Notes: generated by a model not told the origin, from the sequence alone. Shown: positions 48,953 through 62,033, counted from the first letter of the stretch. The stretch: 64,000 nt of DNA from Liolophura sinensis (GCF_032854445.1 NC_088300.1:63214984-63278983), one strand, 5' to 3'. Numbers and translations: made by a program.

Positions 48953-51450
48953 GCAACAAGAAATACGAAGCCAGTCAGTCAATTATCGAGCACACAAGTG
49001 GAGGTCTTCTTTTATTAAAGAGACAAATATTAATATAAACAGGTGCATACATGTATATCCGTATTATGTGATACATTGTTTAATATTATATAACATTTGC
49101 ACCGCTTATTTACAAGTATATAAATGTCTTTAATATTTAACAATAATATTCGACAAACCGTAAATTATATAATATTCGATAATCATACTTATGAATCAGT
49201 ACGTACATGTAATACAATTTAACTACAGGTCTTACGCTGGGACACCTGTTGCTTACCTGCAACAAGAAATACGAAGCCAGTCAGTCAATTATCGAGCACA
49301 CAAGTGGAAGTGAAGTCCTACCACTCTGTGCCCGACTTTATAGCTGACCGACGTGGCAACGCATTCACAGAACAGGCAAGAACACGTGTCTCCACGGACG
49401 ACCGTACCTTGAACCTAGAGAGCGGCCCTTTCTATACATGTACGCTCCCGCTAATCGGGTTAATCCTCTACCCCGAGTCATTCATAATGACTCGGTAGCA
49501 GATGGGTATCCCGACCACAGGAGCGCGTACATACAATCTTTAAACATGTAGGTAAATATGTAGGTAAATATACGGTATATTCTATATAAGTAAATAGGTG
49601 TAGCATATTGATTTACATATACGCCAAATGATACATTTTATTATTAATTTAATACAGTGGTATGCCCTGTGACGTAAGTAAGTAATACATGGAGTAATAT
49701 GTGAATATAATATAACTTAAATAACATACAGTGAAATGGTGTGTGCATGCTGTGATGTGCATGTACACACCTTATCTTATACAATTCTATCGGTCTGAAT
49801 AAGGGCTAATACATATATCAAATAATACTGTCAATATAATATAACAAATAAATAATGTGATTATACATGTAATGAATCATATAAACAACATGGTCAATAT
49901 ATAAATAATCGTGATTATGTAACCTATAACATTTCCTCCTTGGTAAAAAATGTTTGGTCCTCCAAACTCAATATGTCTAGTATTAGGACACTAGCCAGTA
50001 TATGTTTACAGTAATTCTGATGTTAGATTTCCATGGTTCATGAAAGGTGCAGATGGCACAGTAGGATATATCTCATTTTGAGATTTATCCAGGGCTTGGA
50101 AAAACCCGTTATGTGTTAATATTATATTTGCAAAAAATGTATTGTTCAAAATTTTAAAATTTTACGTGCTTTCAAAATATTGATTTCAATATGGGCAGGA
50201 ATTTTAAAATTTGTTTTTGTCGATTTATTGATAACACTCCAATTCTGCCAGTTAACACGTAACTGAGGGCGAAGCGAACCAATAACATGCATGTTCGTTA
50301 TAGAAGTTGGAGGTGAAATGTTCCAGCATTCAGGACAAAAATGAAGGCTTATGAGATTGACAGTCTCGCAATGATCAGCAGAGCATAGCTGAAGGCTAAG
50401 CACAGTCTTCTTAGATTTTGACAAATAGTAGTGACATATAAAGATATCAAGTGAAACAATAATAACGGTAATGATTTGGTATACAACAAAGTTTAATATA
50501 AACAGGTGCACACATGTATATCCGTATTATGTAATACATTGTTTAATATTATATAACATTTGCACCGCTTATTTACAAGTATATAAATGTCTTTAATATT
50601 TAACAATAATATTCGACAAACCGTAAATTATATAATATTCGATAATCATACTTATGAATCAGTACGTACATGTAATACAATTTAACTATAGGTCTTACGC
50701 TGGGACACCTTCTTCCGACAGTCGCCCGAAAAGACCCCAAAACAATGACGGAATTAAGACAAGCAGTGCTCCATGCTGAGAATCTTCACTTCACCACAAA
50801 CAAGGCAAACGTTGGTTCGGTTGATGTGGACAGCTTTGCCAAACAAGTAATGGACAAAGTGTCGTCAATGATGACTCCCGACCAGCACGTCAATGAAATA
50901 CAAACGTATGGACCAAATCCTTGACCATGTCAAAGATACGATCAACGGCCAAGAAACCGGCAGTACCAAAATGGAAGGGGAAGAGGATACAGAAGACAAC
51001 AGTCACAACCACCCCCTTCATCCAATGGACGCTGGCAGTGGATTTCTAACCCACAACCACAGCCACAACAACCACTGCAACGTCCATAGCGACCTCAACT
51101 TCAACAGGGACAATGTCGTAAATGTGGTGAGTTCAATTGTAAATCAAAACCAGTTTGTGTCGCTAAAGATGCATACTGCACAAAATGTCATCGAACTGGT
51201 ACTACTCAATTCTCTGTGACGACAAAAGATTCAGATAGGAATTAGCGCCTATCCACAGGTCGCTACCTAGGGATAGGCATAGGAAAGGTCCAAAACTATC
51301 AAGAAACCAAGTGCAACCAAATGTAGAAGGAAATACCGTAAAATTGATCGCGCCCCTACAACAAAATAATGTGATTATACATGTAATGAATCATATAAAT
51401 AACATGGTCAATATATAAATAATCGTGATTATGTAACCTATAACACTTAG
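48953..51450. mobile_element. degenerate LTR-retrotransposon block with repeated arms
   Basis: Arm A occurs at 49028-49246 and again at 50492-50713 (key blocks gtatatccgtattatgt, tttgcaccgcttatttacaa, gtcttacgctgggacacc). Arm B occurs at 49852-49935 and 51364-51447 (gtgattatacatgtaatgaa, aatcgtgattatgtaaccta). A 50-bp sequence, gcaacaagaaatacgaagcc plus tcaattatcgagcacacaag, flanks the first arm at 48953 and 49258. Between A and B the first copy has unrelated sequence and the second a gag-like stretch. I read this as two recombined LTR-like units. Confidence 0.55.
50714..51240 (+). pseudogene. gag-like fragment of an LTR retrotransposon
   Basis: One reading frame starting LLPTVARKDPKTMTELRQA continues through an Arg/Gln/Pro-rich stretch to a cysteine-rich knuckle-like segment (CRKCGEFNC ... 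YCTKCHRTG). It is interrupted by two in-frame stops (about 50922 and 51088). Order and composition resemble the capsid end plus nucleocapsid of Ty3/gypsy-type gag. The protease/reverse transcriptase that should follow is missing; arm B starts at 51364 instead. Confidence 0.6.
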
Positions 51451-53329
51451 CCTCATCAGATTCCCTCGAAAACAACATCAAGAATAAAAAAAGATGCAAA
51501 ACGCGAAAATATTGTTTTGTCTATATATATTATACCAGTAACAAGATTTATTATCCTCCGCGTAAGTTTGTTAACATCCCTTTGGTTGAAATAATTTCAA
51601 ATTTTCTTAGGATGTGATGTGAAATGATATCAGAGTTCAATAATATGTACTGAGTGACACTAGTCCATGCTGGTGGGCTCAATGTGCTGTTTTAAAATTC
51701 TGACATTCATCGCACTACGTCTCAAACAAATCGCTACACATCAGAATAGATCGGATATGGACTATGAGCTCCATCTCTGACTCCGTTTGTGGGCTAGATA
51801 CATTGTCTAGGGCGTAGGCCACCAACGGTGATGTCGAAAAAAAGTTCACAAAATATATTCTAGTTTATACAAGACATTTCAGGTCATTGTTGAAACGCTC
51901 ACTCAAAATATCATGATTGATAACACCTTGTGATAGCAAATGTTACTACGATGTATTTGCTTTAATATTAGCACTGATTTGATACATTTTATCATATTTT
52001 AGAGGCTGTATAGGGTAACTTTGCATAGTAAATTGAATTGTAGAACTGAAGTGCGCTCTTTAGTAATGGCTACTAGAATCGGATTCCTATAGCTATTTAA
52101 CCATAAAGATTAAATTAACTTTAAGCAAAACAAATTAGCGCATAAAAGTAAAATTATTAATGTGATTTTCTCAGTTGTCGTAACAAATATCAACTTCTAC
52201 TAAAACTGGTCCACCGATTTTGAGAATGGTGAGTTTTGTTTTACATGCTATAATTTTAATTAAATACTTCTCTAAATGAAACTGATATACTTAAATGTTT
52301 GCATATTATCAAAGAACCTTAAATATAAAACGACTTAATTCATAGCTATACAGATTTGCACAAGTATAGATCCGAAGATCTACGTGCATAGTCATGAATC
52401 AAATTACATTTCAAGTGCCTAGAAAAAGTGTGATGGTTACTTGTCCATTGCCACAGGCATGTGACTTTTGAATGATGTAATGTCTCGTTACATACCTAGT
52501 GTCTAGTGAATCAGAAGGAATATCAGCTGGATAGCGGGATATACAGTGGGTCACTGCAGTGGTATATGACAGAAATATGGCTTACAGGAAGACCCCTCTC
52601 CGCCGCACTCGATCATTCCCTGTCAGATTTCTCCCTGTACGCTTGAAAGCTTTGACAATTTAATTAAGGCAAGATACAAAGTACAACTTAGATTTACGAA
52701 AAATACGTGCAGACATACCCTGGTATAAGACTGAGCCAGGTGTATAACTACCTGGTACCTTACCAGCTGAATATACCTGATAAATGTATTAAGCACACAA
52801 AGTTGTTTACGCGAAAGCATTTTATCGATTTAAAAGTTGTCATATCCTCGCTAATGCCTACCCTTCCCAAAACAGGAGCTCTCCTTAACTCGAACTGCAC
52901 TTAGGTCTCTCAACGCATACTACACTGTTAGTGTCAAGGAGCGAATGTATTCCACTGCAAATTTTTATATGTAGGAGAAAATGCGTTTGTACATTCCGCG
53001 CTTTGAAATGCTGAACTATTTTATATTTTACAGTCGCTCTGTTTTGTCACCGATGAAAATTACCGCCGGATCTCCCGTCGAAATACACACGGAATTTAAC
53101 CAGTTAAATAGTTTAAAATTTGAAAATGCATGATGTGCTGTACCAGTTCCACCAATATTTCAATCGACGTTGTACCAAAACCTTGGAGAAAACAAACACA
53201 ACTTGAATTGAAAGAATAAAGTTAAAATTAAAATTATTTGCTGTAGTCTAGTTCGACTGAAAGTAGTTTGTAGATTATAGAATGTCTTGAGAGACCTAAG
53301 AGGAGATCGAATAAATAAAAGCTCCCATG
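51450..53329. other. spacer between gag-like and integrase-like remnants
   Basis: Where reverse transcriptase would be expected in an intact element I find no RT motif in any frame. It is AT-rich unique-looking sequence. Confidence 0.4.
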
Positions 53330-54130
53330 CTTTCTTCCGCTGCTGAGACGACTGCCGGGGCATTTATTCGAGAATTAATCTCGCCATTCGGTATACCCTT
53401 AGAACTTTATATGGATAAATTTTGATAGTCACCTGTTCGAGCGGTTCTGTCGTTTGTTGGGTATAGCCAAAACCAGAACTACATCCTACCATCGTGTTTC
53501 CAACGGTCTTGTCGAGATATTTAACAGAACCCTCTTTCAAATGATTCGCTGTTATGCAGACCAAGGTCAGGGCGACTAGGACGAACATTTGTCTCTTCTA
53601 ACATCTGCGTACAGAGCAATTGCCCATTCAACTACAGATTTCACACCGAACAAGATGATGTTCGGTAGGGAGTTATACTAGCCGGAAACCATCCAGATGA
53701 GTATGCAGATTCTATTGAATGAGCATGACACCATACCCATTCCTTAGTGCGTGAGTCTCTCAAGGATTCTCTATTAAAGCAGAAGAGGTAATCCAAAGCT
53801 GAGATCTAGTGTATGCTAAGCATACTGCTAGGGCCAAAGCCCGTTGCCCGAAACAGTGGAATAGTCCACCTATGGTGAAGAAGAAGCTTGGTCCGGTCCT
53901 CTATATTTTACTTGCCGATCTAACGACATCAATGGTACTTCACCATGATCGCGTCAAACGGTCTCAAATGGAAGACAATCGATACTGGGTAACCAAGAAG
54001 AGACGTGCATTGTAAGAGGAGGTCTCAACTCGGTTCTCCAGCCCGGAGTCACAGTGATTAAACAATGGACTCTCCAAACGGTGATACAGAGGACCAGAAT
54101 GCGGTCTCCACTACGTCTGCAGTGTCGGAC
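53330..54130 (+). pseudogene. Ty3/gypsy-type integrase remnant
   Basis: A degenerate integrase C-terminal half is readable in pieces: FIRELISPFGIPLEL near 53360-53405, then after a small deletion/frameshift FERFCRLLGIAKTRTTSYH and EIFNRTLFQMIRCYADQG, then AYRAIAHSTTDFTPNKMMFG, and finally a GPVLYILLAD ... HHDRVKR tail. In-frame stops lie near 53578 and 53680. These motifs are the expected order for gypsy integrases. Possibly the 3' part of the same element as the gag fragment, with the intervening pol deleted or replaced. Confidence 0.75.
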
Positions 54131-54429
54131 CTAGACGTACCGTGACAGCACTCGTTTGCTCAAAAGTTCACATTCCGTGTCTGAAATAAACTCATGACAG
54201 CAAACCCAGTAAGTCAGTATAGATGTGCATTCTGTTAGTTAATTTTAATAAGTTAATGTTTCCTTTTATGATAATCATTTTCTTTGGTATTCTAAAACTC
54301 GTGTCAGTGGCCCTTTGAGAAATGCTAACAGTATTTAACAAATGCTTAAAGCAATCAGCATTTTGCATACTTTGGATGAACAGGTGTACTACTAAAACTG
54401 ACTGTATCTGTTACAATCGCTCTTATAAG

Positions 54430-54543
54430 TGATTCCCGGCTCTGCCCAGTTTCCACCCACCATAATGCTGGCCGCCGTCGTATAAGTGAAATATTCTTGA
54501 GTACGGCGTAAAACACCAATCAAAAAAAAAAAAAAAAAAAAAA
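54430..54543 (+). repeat. SINE family A 3' half with poly(A)
   Basis: cggctctgcccagtttccac through aaaacaccaatcaaaaaa, ending in an uninterrupted A-run of about 20 instead of the usual (AAAT)n. This suggests a relatively fresh reverse-transcribed end. Confidence 0.65.
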
Positions 54544-54544
54544 A

Positions 54545-56995
54545 TCTTATAAGTGATAAATGAAGTTACTGACATCAGTCTCCGATTAACTAAATATGGC
54601 TTTACACTGCCTTCTAAACGGGAAACAAGGATTCAATTCCTACTCGTGCCCAAGTCTTGGGACGACCTCATTTGGCACTCATTCCTGTACTGGTCAGCAA
54701 ATCACCATGGTACTAGGGCCTGCCTAAGTTGTAATTTTATCGTCCGCATCTGTATTTATGTATAGACACATGTAACAAGAAAAACAATCAGCGGTAAAGC
54801 TGAGATATGACTAAGAGCGGTCAGAAAATTGTCGTAAATTCGAGAAAATATTCTCGTAGCTCAAATAAAGTTCGCATAACTGAAATAACGTTGATGCCTC
54901 ACTGAGTACTAAGCCAGCATGAAAAATAAGCAAACCGATATGATGTAATAACTTGTAGTCGTTGGAAGATGGAGTAGTCTCCCTTCTCAAGAGAGTAGTT
55001 TGACATACGAATATTTTATATTCAGGATTTTCCCTGCAGAAAATGCTGAATGGGTGATTCACAAGAAATCCCTAGATTACCGGTATTACTTTATTGGGCG
55101 TTTAAACTAAATCCACACTTTTCTTTTGTCAGCCTCATAGTTGTGACATTTAGTGACAGATGTGTAAATGTTTATCAGTTTTGACAAGTAATTTTAAAAG
55201 ACATTTGACTCACTTTTAGAGACACCCGCTTTAATATTGTTGCCTTTATAAGCGCTCCACATACGGGGTGGTTATATTGCCTTTATCGGGGTACACTGAC
55301 AGGTCAGATCTACCCTTGACAAAGAGCAGCGTGTATATACTTATGAGAGCTTACTTATGTAAATGGGCTGGATTTGGGTAGATAAGCCAGGAAATTTATC
55401 ACCCCATTTACACGTGGCGTTTAAAGATCGATAATCCGTTCGCTAAAAATAAAAAAGAAATAGGCTATCGTTTACTAAGATGGCGCTCATATTCTTGCAT
55501 TTTTCTTAACTGCAGAACACAAAACTACATGTATATACAAGTACAAGGCAAGATATCCATATTGTATTCAGAACCAATGGTGCCCAAGGTGATTCAGTGT
55601 CAATAAACACCTGGCGCTTTGTCCAAGGATCAGGTAATGAATGGTCAATTCACCGCCTTCTTATTTTACAAGAGCGAACAACGCCACCCAACCATATTAG
55701 TCTATTTCTGCCTTAAATCATGACCTGAGGTTAACTGTTAGTCTGTTCACCGTATACCTGTTACAGATAAAGTATTAGTTCCTGTTGGTCTTTAAAGATA
55801 AACTGATAACAATCGTCTGAGCAGCTGGTATTCTTGGGGATTGTACAACCCAATTAACTTTGGTATCGTTATACAGGTTAACGTGTATGGCCTTGAAAAA
55901 ATCAGATCTTAATGCACGAAGCAGTAAGATCTTTGTGTACATATCCTTTTTATACGACGGCGGTCAGCATTATTTACTGTTTCAATTCTACCAGCCGACG
56001 CAGCTTTCGTAAAACGTTGAAAATTATACATTTTCGTAAATGACGTTATCTACACAATAAAGCGACGTGATTTACAAGGAAAGCCGTATTATTGTGTTGT
56101 TTTAAATGTATTTTTAAGTTTACTTTTAACATTACCAAGTCACGTTAATCAATGTATTGTCAATATCTTCTACCGTTATTTTCAGGATCAATTTCTGTCG
56201 GTTAGATGGACTGTGATATAAGTTTACCCTCACAAGAGAAATTCTGGCATCCCGCATATATAGTGCAAATATTTATAAAGTCCATTTTTCATTCCACAGA
56301 CGGTCTGAACGGTGCATAATTGCTTTTGTCAACAGTCACTGACCAGGGTTTTAAGTTTCAGTTTTATGAGTTTATATATATATATAGCATAGTTTAGTAT
56401 CGAAGGTGTAAGAAAGTCATATCTGGTTTATCATATGCTGAGCACACAACGAACTCCCAATGGACCTTCAATCAGCCGTATTGGCTTATAAACACAGTGT
56501 GGTATCCCCATGCATTAACAAAGTCTGAACATAGACTGACAGGAAATGCAAAACATACATAATTACCTGTAAATGTCAATAACAAATGTGCACGAACTTG
56601 TTAAAGCTAACTTGCAATTATATATGTAGCTTTGCTATAAAATATGTCCCCTGGGGCGGGCGGTGGGCGAGTTGATAATCGCTAGATTGAAACCCGATCT
56701 TGGGCAGAATTTTTGTGTAGATTATCCATCTCTCACTGGTCGTGAAGCCCTCGTGGACTATAAATGGTGTAACCCTTTGCGCAACTTATAACGTTTGTTC
56801 AACACCACATTTTCCCCATCCATGTACATGGTGTGCGTATACGTGTGTGTCACATGCATTTCAATGTAGAGCACACGAGGGACGGGTTCAAACCAAGTCA
56901 CAGACATAGAATTTCCAGGTTCCCCTGCTCGTGCGGCCTGGGTGACCGTAAGTGGTGGACGAGGCTTGGGTGGCCGTCTGGAATGTCTGTATTAA
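54545..56995. other. non-coding spacer
   Basis: No gene, RNA or tandem repeat recognised. A fragment tatacgacggcggtcagcat (about 55954) is a trace of SINE family A. Confidence 0.4.
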
Positions 56996-56999
56996 TTTA

Positions 57000-57180
57000 G
57001 TTATTTATTTGATTGGTGTTTTACACCGTACTCAAGAATATTTCATTCATACGACCGTGTCCATCTCTATTTTATCGTGGGAGGAAACCTGGCTGAGCCT
57101 GAGTTAAACCCACGAGCATCCGGAGGTTGCTGACAGACCGGCTGGTCATGTTCCCGGCTTAGCTGCCACATTAACCGCCC
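57000..57180 (-). repeat. SINE family A copy, antisense
   Basis: tagttatttatttgattggt, caccgtactcaagaatattt and ggaggaaacctggctgagcc. Confidence 0.65.
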
Positions 57181-57644
57181 TGAATCGTTACATTCATTAA
57201 CCTGGAACTCGGTACTGGCGCCTGCGCTGTCCTAAAAGTGTCAAATCTGTACGCAACGAAAACAGGTGTCCCGCGATCTTTACTTGAATAGGTCTGAGTT
57301 CGTGTCACCTCCAGTGCGACCGACTCGAGCTCAGCATGGCGGTCAGCAAAATTTAGCTTGCTGCCGATCGGTCAGGTAAATATGTGATAATTGTGACGTT
57401 ATGATCTTTATTATTCACGAATAATTATGTGATACGAAGACAGATTTATCTCAGCATGTACTGAGGACACTGATGACAGCATACTCGAAAAGACCGAGCT
57501 CCAGGTTAGTGAAATAAATAAACAAATAAATATGTTTCTTTCTCGTTATCCCAGCTGAAATCTCTCCACAGAGAGCACAGCTTTCATATAGGTTTACACA
57601 AACATTATACATGTATACATCGTGAATTAAATATGCACCAGAGG

Positions 57645-57890
57645 CCTCCGTGGCTCAGTCGGTTAGCGCGCTAGAGCAGCGTAATGACCCAGGAGCCTCT
57701 CATCAGTGGGGTCGCTCATGCTGGCTTCCTCTCCGCCCGTAAGTGGGAAGGTCTGCGAGCAACCTGCGGATGGTCGTGGGTTTCCCCCCGGACTGTGCCC
57801 TGTTTCCACCCATCATAATGCTGGCCGCCGTCGTATAAGTGAAATATTCTTGAGTACGGCGTAAAACACCAATCAAATAAATAAATATGC
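57645..57890 (+). repeat. SINE family A, best full-length copy
   Basis: The head cctccgtggctcagtcggtt agcgcgctag is strikingly tRNA-like (A box). The body follows, and the tail cggcgtaaaacaccaatcaa ends with (AAAT)n. Good reference copy for the family in this window. Confidence 0.8.
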
Positions 57891-58249
57891 ACCAAAAAGT
57901 TATTAGACATGTAATTACCAGTTATTTCTATTATGTGAACAGTTTATAACATTGACAACAGCCCTCTGGTTCCCGTTCGGCATGGGGCATAGATTATTAT
58001 GAAGGATTAATACGACTGTCTTTTCGCCATCGGACACATGAGGCGTTGATTAAATCCGTGCTTCGACTCAATATGACTGAAATACTGCATCTTGATGTTG
58101 TGTTAAACCTCAATCATTCTATCCAAGCTTTGGATAGTAAATCTTTCCGGAATCATTTGGGAACTTTGTGACAACAAGCAGTCTGCTCCGCTCGTGTTTT
58201 TCTTCAGGTAGACTTACATGGAGTTAGAGACAGACATGCCTTCCTCTAA

Positions 58250-58358
58250 CAACGCGTTTCCCCTGGGCTCTGTTGTGTTTCGTCCACCATAATGCTGGCC
58301 GTCATCGTATGAGTGAATGAGTACGGCGTAAACCACCGATCATATAAATAAATATATC
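58250..58358 (+). repeat. SINE family A 3' fragment
   Basis: gtttcccctgggctctgttg, ccaccataatgctggccgtc and gagtacggcgtaaaccaccg with an AAAT tail. A short deletion removes the usual aatattct block. Confidence 0.55.
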
Positions 58359-58359
58359 C

Positions 58360-60190
58360 AACATCCATCCACTTTGGGCTAGCTCTTCAGTTAAATAAAA
58401 ATCTGTGGGTTAAATAAAATGAATTAACGATGTCAAAACATGAATTATCGATATTGATAAACCTGTTACATATACCAATAAATCAGATACAAATCAGATA
58501 TATTGGTGTCTCATTAATCTATACTGATAATTCATCAATTCACATTATCATTTCGTTTAATGATATCGTTAATTCCCTGGATATTTATACAGCTATTCCA
58601 CTTGCATGTCAATGTTCTCTTCAGTTAAGGCTTGATCACTCTATTAACTTGATTCAAGCGTTATCACCTTTCCCACTTATTATCGAACACTTACTGCGAC
58701 GAGGCCCAACGAACAATAAGGACGACGTAATCTGTTAATTCCTGACCCAAGGCCGGGATTGAACCTGAGCCCTGTATGCCAGCGGTTAGTGGTTGGACGC
58801 TTTATCTCTGGGCCTCATCTCGCTTCTCCTGTGCCTTTCTGTACATGGGCACAACAATGACATGTATTCGTTGATGACACACTGATAACATTCAACAGAT
58901 CCATCCGATCCAGAATAAAACCCATTTAAGCCGTATGTAATTATTGCCCAAATAGCACACGAGACTTGGATTAGATCAATCTCATTTTTAGCCGCATCCC
59001 TTGTGACAACATGCAGTGTGTTCAAATAAAATTGCTCCACTTTTTTTTCAAATCTGCAATCATCTCAGAAGTAACAGTTAACCGATTTGTTTAAGGTAGA
59101 AATTGACCCAAGTGCACATCTGGAAAGAATCACGTGTCTAGCCCGAGAACAAATGTTGTCTGATCACGTTTTGTACTTTCCGACATCTGCACTGAATTTC
59201 CAGCTACGCAGAGACAAACATCAGGCACGCTTGCTCACGTGAGTGTGTTGTAACCAGTTTGATTGGGGTTTAGCGTCGCTTTCAACCTTATTGCGGTCAT
59301 ATAACGACAATGTCCTCGTAGCAGGCCCCAATGCTTGCATATGCACAGTGGTGCCTCACTGGAACGCCATGCTAAAGGCCCCAGACATGTTCACCCCTCC
59401 CAGTGAAATTATGTTTGACACCGGGCCCTCCAGTTCATCGCGCCCTCCTAAACGCCAAGAGAGGTAGTACCAAAAGTACCGATTTTAAAGTCTTAGATTC
59501 GATTCGGGATTAAATCCCAGATGTACCGCTTACACTCCCCTCACTACGCCGCCGCCGCCGCTGGCGTTGTTACCAGTCATTATTTATCTTATGTCTTTGA
59601 TTTTTTGGTTTGTTCAGTGTTCAACCCAACACTCAATTTTTCAGTTATAAAGGTTGATGTGTGGAGAAACCATTTTGCGCGAAGAAGATGGCCTACCACC
59701 TTTTGAAAGGCTTCCCGGCTTAAAGTTACAGCCGAACTAGCAAGAGCTGGATTCGAACCTGTGACCTCATCGGTTTGGGGTTAGCTACATCTATTAATGT
59801 TATGTGTGAATGAAAACCCTCCTATAGTCATAATGTTATAGCAGACTTGCTCTGGCTAAACATGTGCTTGGTTTTCTTCTCCACTGTTCTAAGTCGTGGT
59901 ATTTTAACATTGCGGTATTTGAACATTTCTTTTTGCCTGTATATATGTCACGGAAGGATACATGATATTTACTTGTGTTAATTCATTTCGAATTGTCGGC
60001 GATGTGAAGTAAAGAAAATGGCGTGTGGGTAGACATCGCCAGCTGCCTTCCTCAATAAATGGGACATTTAAAATTAACATATGTAGACAAAGGTGTGAAG
60101 TTCAAATCACATCATCTGCTGTAATACAATTTAACAACTTTTGCGTTGTTTTGCCTTTTCAACTGCGATGAGCGTTGTCATTTTTCTTGT
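58360..60190. other. non-coding spacer with decayed tRNA-like traces
   Basis: B-box-like sequences in reverse orientation near 58757 (gggattgaacctgagccc) and 59741 (agctggattcgaacctgtga) suggest old SINE ends. No gene recognised. Confidence 0.35.
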
Positions 60191-60194
60191 TGTT

Positions 60195-60415
60195 TGCGAT
60201 GAAGTTCTTGTGTTTGGGGTGGTGTTCTTGTTGCATGTTTGGGATGGTGTTCTTGTTGCATGTTTGGGATGGTGTTCTTGTTGCATGTTTGGGATGGTGC
60301 TCTTGTTGTTTGGGGTGGCGATCTTGTTTCTTGTTCTTGTTGTTTGGAATGGCGTTCTTGTTTGAGACGGTTTTCTTGTTGTTTGGGATGGTGTTCTTGT
60401 TGTTTGGGATGTGTT
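60195..60415. repeat. G/T-rich minisatellite, about 27-bp unit
   Basis: Copies of gttcttgttgcatgtttggg atggt, later gttcttgttgtttgggatgg. Strand composition is strongly asymmetric (almost no C). Confidence 0.85.
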
Positions 60416-60559
60416 GATTTGGGAATGCAGCTTATGACAGATATCAGCCATTTTTTCTTGCTTTTTTGTTTTTCCGGTGTTAAGTACTTTTTAAAACAAG
60501 CAGAAAATCCATCAAATGTGGTTCACTTCAAAAAGAGCACGAAGATCCTCTTCCAGCAG

Positions 60560-60672
60560 CCTGCGAATGGACATGGGTTTGACTTCCAAAATAATGCTGG
60601 CCACCGTGGTGTAAGTGAAATGATCTTGAGTACAATGTCCCGCAACAACGAAATAAATTTTAAAAAACATAA
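60560..60672 (+). repeat. diverged SINE family A-like copy
   Basis: cagcctgcgaatggacatgg, aataatgctggccaccgtgg and gtaagtgaaatgatcttgag remain. Confidence 0.45.
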
Positions 60673-60869
60673 ATAAATGAATGGCCATCACGAGCTCATA
60701 CTACCGTTAAGAAGATGAGTTGTATAATGGAGTAGGGTACCTCTTAGTTTATAAGAACTCATGGAACTGACATTGGGATATGGTTATGGAAGGATGTTTA
60801 TCTCGTTTAAGTTTTGCATATGATTGTTGCCCACAGTTGATCTTCACATGAGATTAGTTCGTATTCTTG

Positions 60870-61112
60870 TATATGTAGGCATCGAAGCCGACATTTGTAC
60901 ACCAACCGTCAGTCATGAGGCACGGTACTGGTCATTAATCACAAAACCTATTTCCTAAATAACGTTCCACACCAACCACTACAGAACTGAGAAAATGTAA
61001 TATTTAAGAAATTAGGGCGGATTCATGCGAAGAGAAGCAGTAAACAATTTTGAATGATGTCGGAAAGACGCAAGGAATGCTCTAGGCGAATGAACTAAAT
61101 TAGTATAGAAAT
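60870..61112. repeat. dispersed repeat, copy 2
   Basis: ggcatcgaagccgacatttg, cgttccacaccaaccactac, gaagcagtaaacaattttga and gctctaggcgaatgaactaa parallel copy 1 at 40311-40660 with many substitutions. Confidence 0.6.
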
Positions 61113-62033
61113 CGTTTATGGTAGTTCATAATCCAAAAATGTGTATCTTACCTACGCTTTGATGGCATTGTTCAGTGTGGCCGTTCAGTTACATAATCTT
61201 ATTGTCGTGTTGGGGGAAATGAGTGAGATGCAATAGGATAGAGCTTTACAGGGTTTTTATTATTGTATGAAGTGCCAATGGAGCATCAGTAGCGAAAAAT
61301 CTTGCCAGTTGCCATATTTGATTTGCACCCTCATAAAAAATGTGATGTTTGGCAACAGTATAGTGTATCGGATCACAATAAACCACATCAAGTGAAACCT
61401 AGACATCCTGAAACAACCACACGGTTTGTAGCCAAGGTCTGACAAAAAAATATGGAGTATAGATACACAGACTAAAATACCCTCTTGTCAAGTCGCTGTC
61501 CATATTAGACCTACATGTTTGACGATCTTCTCAGCGTACTGTAGAGGCCCGATGTTTTGTGACCCTGCGACAACGCCAGCCAGGCTGCTGTCCGGATGCT
61601 GGACTGGTTTTTGTTTCTGCCTATAAACGATTCAGTGACATTCCGCCACAATGTGTAGTCCACTGGTACATTATTAGCGGCTGACCTTCTAAATTTTCTC
61701 ACAGCTCAGTTAAAGGACAAGCATACGTCTTAGCTTTGAAGTCACATACTGGGTATTTATGCCGTACAGCCTGTCCCCTCGATCCGTGGCCCTCGGTTAC
61801 AATGGGATTAGAACAGACAGCATCACTTCCTACCTAGACAAATCGTTAAGCTCCAGGGCCGCCTTTGTGTATTGGAGCTAGTCGTCCCCGTTTGGATTTA
61901 GATGCATCCGTCTAAAAAACGAGTTTGATTTATGCAACATCGTCACAAACGGACCGCATCTCTTTCAGTTTGCTCGGGTAAAATAGCCGGAACGTGTATA
62001 CCTTGCCATCGTGGTTAAGTCGCCATTCTCAGC
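61113..62033. other. 5' flank of the CBM14 gene
   Basis: No coding exon recognised. The last about 60 bases before the ATG at 62034 presumably include its 5' UTR. No promoter motif I can defend. Confidence 0.35.

Noticed and set aside
50146-50511. 121-codon minus-strand ORF with a Cys-containing stretch
   Set aside because: Looks somewhat coding-like but I cannot assign it to a family; kept only as a note in the LTR-element finding.
57645-57720. Possible functional tRNA gene
   Set aside because: The tRNA-like head lacks a closed cloverleaf and is followed by the SINE body; it is the Pol III promoter part of SINE family A.
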